Notes under the pieces: model-generated
What the model saw: the letters and a program-made list of their open reading frames with translations, nothing else
Told to the model about the DNA's origin: nothing
Database searches by the model: none
Program-made: the position numbers and the translations under genes
Origin: Alphaproteobacteria bacterium
Lineage (GTDB): Bacteria > Pseudomonadota > Alphaproteobacteria > UBA11222
Length of the DNA: 8,146 bases
Reading direction: 5' to 3'
Assembly (NCBI GenBank): GCA_003454415.1
Contig: DMKG01000307.1
Location: 363 to 8,508, forward strand
Part shown: in pieces, positions 6,183 through 8,146 of the stretch
Position numbering within the stretch: position 1 is the first letter of the stretch
Layout of the letters: every line of letters starts with the position of its first letter

Positions 6183-7141
6183 TACGCCGCCGGCCGGGAA
6201 AGATCGCCCATGAGGACAGGCTCCGGCCTGGAAACCGCCAGCCCGAGAACGGAACGATAGCCGGGCCGGTATTCCATGCGGGGCCCCAACCCCTTCGAGA
6301 GGAAGGCTTCGCGCACGCGCGGCAGCCGGTAACAGGGCACGAACATCATCAGATGATGCTCCAGATGGTAATTGACGAAATAGGGAGCGAGGAAGGCCCG
6401 CATCAGCCAGTTTGCATGGGTCGTGCGGGCGTTGCGGAAATCATCGTCATTATCCGGAACCATGGCGTGTTCTGCGATGTTACGGATGCGGGTGATCACC
6501 TGGTAATAGGTGAGCAGTGGCGCCACCCAGAGCAGCGGATAGAGATACCAATATCCGATGACGCTCAATCCGCCGAACAGCAGCAGATTGACGATCAGCA
6601 TACCCCCCATTTTCTGGCGGAACAGCGCAAGGCGCGCCCCCCACGGCAGCCCGGGGGCGCCGATCGCCGCACGAATTTGCGCACGGCGCTGTTTCAGGCC
6701 GGTTCGGCCCGTGACGTCGCGCCATAATTTGCGGCGGAAACTCGATTTCGTGATGGGGAACGGCGCCGACAGGCCAATATCCGGATCCTTCGGCTGCTGC
6801 ACATATTTGTGATGTTCCAGATGATAGGCGCGGTAAGCCTTCGTATCCGTCAGCACCGGAAAGGCCAGAAGCCAGTCGCTGACCCAGTCGTTCAGTTTGC
6901 GGTTCCGGAACAGCGCGCCATGGGCCGCATCATGCACCAGAATCGCCATGCCGAGCTGGCGCGCGCCGATCAGCATCACAGCGAGAAGGAAGGTCAACGG
7001 GTTTGGCCAGGCTACAAACATCGCCATCGCCGCGAAAACAACCCCCCAGGCGTGCAGGATCATCCAGATGGAGCGCCACTGTGATCTGCGGCGCAGTCTG
7101 GCGATTTCTTCCACCGGAATATAGTCGGCAGGGTGGATCAC
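6182..7141 (-). CDS. Membrane fatty acid desaturase (three-His-box, COG3239-like)
   Basis: A 319-residue integral membrane di-iron enzyme. All three histidine boxes are present: HDAAH (70-74), HLEHH (107-111) and HLEHH (259-263, followed by LMMFVPCYRLP); His225 in RNIAEHA is a likely extra ligand. Hydrophobic stretches lie at about 25-69, 181-215 and 248-256, as expected for a protein with the iron site on the cytoplasmic face. Family members insert double bonds in acyl chains of lipids or acyl-CoA with electrons from a ferredoxin-like donor; position and substrate cannot be read from sequence, and some relatives act as hydroxylases. The start is a GTG (7139-7141) with TAGGAG (7149-7154) 7 nt upstream. 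It begins 16 bp after the higA stop, so it may be transcribed from the higBA promoter, and its stop overlaps the methyltransferase start by one base. Confidence 0.92.
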   Translation of the reverse strand: MIHPADYIPVEEIARLRRRSQWRSIWMILHAWGVVFAAMAMFVAWPNPLTFLLAVMLIGARQLGMAILVHDAAHGALFRNRKLNDWVSDWLLAFPVLTDTKAYRAYHLEHHKYVQQPKDPDIGLSAPFPITKSSFRRKLWRDVTGRTGLKQRRAQIRAAIGAPGLPWGARLALFRQKMGGMLIVNLLLFGGLSVIGYWYLYPLLWVAPLLTYYQVITRIRNIAEHAMVPDNDDDFRNARTTHANWLMRAFLAPYFVNYHLEHHLMMFVPCYRLPRVREAFLSKGLGPRMEYRPGYRSVLGLAVSRPEPVLMGDLSRPAA

Positions 7142-7157
7142 GCAGCGGCTCCTACAG

Positions 7158-7472
7158 CTAGATATCAGGCTGCAAACGGTGCTCGAACGGCTTTACCTTG
7201 TCCGCCCGTTTCCCGAGGCGCTGCCCGGCCTGCCAAAGATCGAAATTTCGTTGCATGGTCAGCCATAAATCGGGCGTGGTGTTAAAGGCTTTGCCCAGCA
7301 AAATCGACATTTCCGCCGTTATCCCGGCATGGCCGTTGATAATCCGCGAAATGGTTTTGCGGTCTACGCCCAACCGCTCCGCAACCGCATTGATAGTAAG
7401 CCCTGCAGGCTGCATATCCAGCCCCCAAAGCACTTCTCCTGGATGCGGAGGGTTATATTGCCGCAAAGTCAT
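7158..7472 (-). CDS. higA: HigA antitoxin (VapI/HigA-type XRE protein)
   Basis: A 104-residue protein. The N-terminal YNPPHPGEVL (residues 6-15) is the HigA hallmark; the helix-turn-helix lies at about 26-47 (INAVAERLGVDRKTISRIIN), and the C-terminal half has TPDLWLTMQRNFDLWQA (66-82), also typical. It should bind HigB through its N-terminal part and repress the higBA promoter as a dimer. Compared with short relatives it carries a C-terminal tail, about residues 85-104, that is charged and of unknown role. It starts 12 bp after the higB stop, with a ribosome site that includes that stop codon. Confidence 0.93.
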   Translation of the reverse strand: MTLRQYNPPHPGEVLWGLDMQPAGLTINAVAERLGVDRKTISRIINGHAGITAEMSILLGKAFNTTPDLWLTMQRNFDLWQAGQRLGKRADKVKPFEHRLQPDI

Positions 7473-7481
7473 GCCAGTATA

Positions 7482-7487
7482 TCCTCA
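7482..7487 (-). promoter_or_regulatory. higA ribosome site overlapping the higB stop codon
   Basis: The minus strand reads TGAGGA; TGA is the higB stop and GAGGA acts as Shine-Dalgarno, 9 nt before the higA ATG. The same stop-within-ribosome-site arrangement occurs in the other toxin-antitoxin pair of this window. Confidence 0.6.
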
Positions 7488-7763
7488 ATGATAGTCCAGA
7501 TAATTGACTATATATGCATCGCCATCTTCAAACCCAAAGGTGATGCGCCAATTCCCGCTTACAGTCACAGACCACAAACCCTTCATATCGCCCTTGAGAG
7601 GATGCAGGCGCGCGTCATGAAAATTAATATCCCGAATCTCCCTGGCGGAATTTAACCGCTGCAGGATAAGGCGTAACCTGACCGCGTGAGACTTTTGTAT
7701 TTCTGAAGTTGAACCAGTTTCCCAAAACCGGCGAAGTCCTTTGTGTTCAAATGATCTAATCAT
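7485..7763 (-). CDS. higB: HigB toxin (RelE-like, GraT/HigB family)
   Basis: A 92-residue protein beginning MIRSFEHKGLRRFWETGST, the standard start of the HigB/GraT family, with LHPLKGD (residues 53-59), WSVTVSGNWRITFGFEDGDA (64-83) and a C-terminal NYLDYH. Family members are ribosome-dependent mRNA endonucleases held inactive by HigA. The reading frame can extend to a GTG at 7781, adding MAIWFD, but relatives begin at the internal Met, and a promoter ending near 7791 would leave almost no leader for the GTG, so 7763 is preferred. The ribosome site is weak. The gene is AT-rich: 7501-7560 has 26 G/C of 60. The frame and motifs are intact, so it is probably active. Confidence 0.92.
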   Translation of the reverse strand: MIRSFEHKGLRRFWETGSTSEIQKSHAVRLRLILQRLNSAREIRDINFHDARLHPLKGDMKGLWSVTVSGNWRITFGFEDGDAYIVNYLDYH

Positions 7764-7790
7764 ATCAAACCAAATCGCCACGACCGGTCA

Positions 7791-7833
7791 TGTGTACCAT
7801 ACCACGTCCCGTTTATCAAGCCCAATGTACCAT
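7791..7833 (-). promoter_or_regulatory. Candidate higBA promoter with paired operator-like repeats
   Basis: On the minus strand TTGATA (7814-7819), a 17 bp spacer and TACACA (7791-7796) form a weak -35/-10 pair; TTGGGC (7820-7825) with TATGGT (7796-7801) at 18 bp is an alternative. Two copies of ATGGTACA (7826-7833 and 7793-7800), 33 bp apart, or about three helical turns, flank and overlap these elements and could be HigA binding sites. Confidence 0.35.
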
Positions 7834-7840
7834 GCAACGC

Positions 7841-7854
7841 CCCATTTGTATGGG
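7841..7854 (-). terminator. Small hairpin after ubiA, weak terminator candidate
   Basis: CCCAT and ATGGG form a 5 bp stem with a 4 nt loop, 4 nt after the ubiA stop codon. There is no T-run behind it on the minus strand, so termination activity is doubtful. Confidence 0.2.
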
Positions 7855-7858
7855 CTTC

Positions 7859-8146
7859 TTACCAGACCTTGCCCACAATGATCGCCAGAAACATCAGCAG
7901 CCCGAACTCCCGGTTGGCCCTGAAAACCGCCAGACATCTGTCCGGATTGTCAATTTCAAGGGCGCGCGCCTGCCAGCCCAGATGCGCGGCCGCCGGGGCG
8001 AAGGCCGCCCAGAACCACGCTCCCACTTCCGCAGACCAGGCCGCCGCGGCGAACAGGACCAGCGCCGCACAGTAGAACGCCGCGACCGCGCCCCTTACAT
8101 GCGCCCCGAATTTCAGCGCCGTGGATTTCACGCCGATCAGCGCATC
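7859..8146 (-). CDS. ubiA: UbiA, 4-hydroxybenzoate polyprenyltransferase, C-terminal end (5' truncated by window edge)
   Basis: The frame is open from the right edge and the visible 95 residues begin DALIGVKSTALKFG, which is the end of the second Asp-rich motif (DxxDDxxIGVKSTA) that binds the prenyl diphosphate through Mg in UbiA. Hydrophobic helices follow at about visible residues 20-34, 38-52 and 77-92, with WQARALEIDNPDRCLAVFRAN between them, as in UbiA C-termini. UbiA is an inner-membrane enzyme that attaches the polyprenyl tail to 4-hydroxybenzoate, the step before UbiD. The GTG at 8131 would encode an internal Val and is not a real start. The C-terminus is complete (LAIIVGKVW, TAA). 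The next gene, higB, begins 95 bp downstream. Confidence 0.9.
   Translation of the reverse strand, partial: DALIGVKSTALKFGAHVRGAVAAFYCAALVLFAAAAWSAEVGAWFWAAFAPAAAHLGWQARALEIDNPDRCLAVFRANREFGLLMFLAIIVGKVW

Noticed and set aside
8129..8131. GTG at 8131 as a start of a 90-residue membrane protein
   Set aside because: The frame continues upstream to the window edge with DALIG, completing the UbiA motif IGVKSTAL; this codon is an internal Val.
1..8146. Search for CRISPR arrays, tRNA or rRNA genes, insertion sequences, phage or defence genes
   Set aside because: No regularly spaced repeats, no cloverleaf or rRNA-like conserved stretch, and no transposase, integrase or nuclease-helicase motif in any frame.

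Overview
The window looks like a piece of an alphaproteobacterial chromosome. The evidence is GC-rich coding sequence (38 of 60 bases are G or C in a sample line inside ubiD), the pairing of ubiquinone genes (ubiA, ubiD) with pmbA and an inositol-monophosphatase-family gene whose core motif reads DPIDGTRAF, and a METTL20-type methyltransferase. The class is inferred from gene content; I cannot name a genus. The first ~50 bases are almost pure C and G runs and look like a poor-quality contig edge.

All twelve genes lie on the minus strand, so transcription runs from right to left. In that order: the C-terminal end of ubiA (cut by the right edge); a higB-higA toxin-antitoxin pair; a three-His-box membrane fatty acid desaturase; a METTL20-type protein-lysine methyltransferase candidate; ubiD; a small MAPEG-family membrane protein; a second, unrelated toxin-antitoxin pair (RelE-type toxin then XRE-type antitoxin); pmbA (tldE); an inositol-monophosphatase/CysQ-type phosphatase; and the membrane N-terminus of a CapD/WbpM/FlaA1-type nucleotide-sugar dehydratase, cut by the left edge.

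Spacing suggests four transcription blocks: ubiA; higBA running into desaturase-methyltransferase-ubiD-MAPEG (stop/start overlap TAATG between desaturase and methyltransferase, 9 bp between methyltransferase and ubiD); the second toxin-antitoxin pair behind its own candidate promoter; and pmbA-phosphatase-capD-like, tightly overlapping (14 and 10 bp).

UbiA prenylates 4-hydroxybenzoate and UbiD decarboxylates the product, so both ends of the 3.9-7.9 kb segment serve ubiquinone synthesis. The methyltransferase family includes enzymes that modify the beta subunit of electron transfer flavoprotein, which feeds electrons from acyl-CoA dehydrogenases to ubiquinone, so a common lipid/quinone theme is plausible but unproven. 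The two toxin-antitoxin modules are visibly AT-richer (about 42-43% GC in sample lines), belong to different subfamilies and bracket the desaturase-methyltransferase-ubiD-MAPEG block. They look like acquired cassettes. I saw no tRNA, rRNA, CRISPR array, transposase or phage gene. There is no gene-free stretch over 300 bp; the largest gaps are about 126, 114, 95 and 73 bp.
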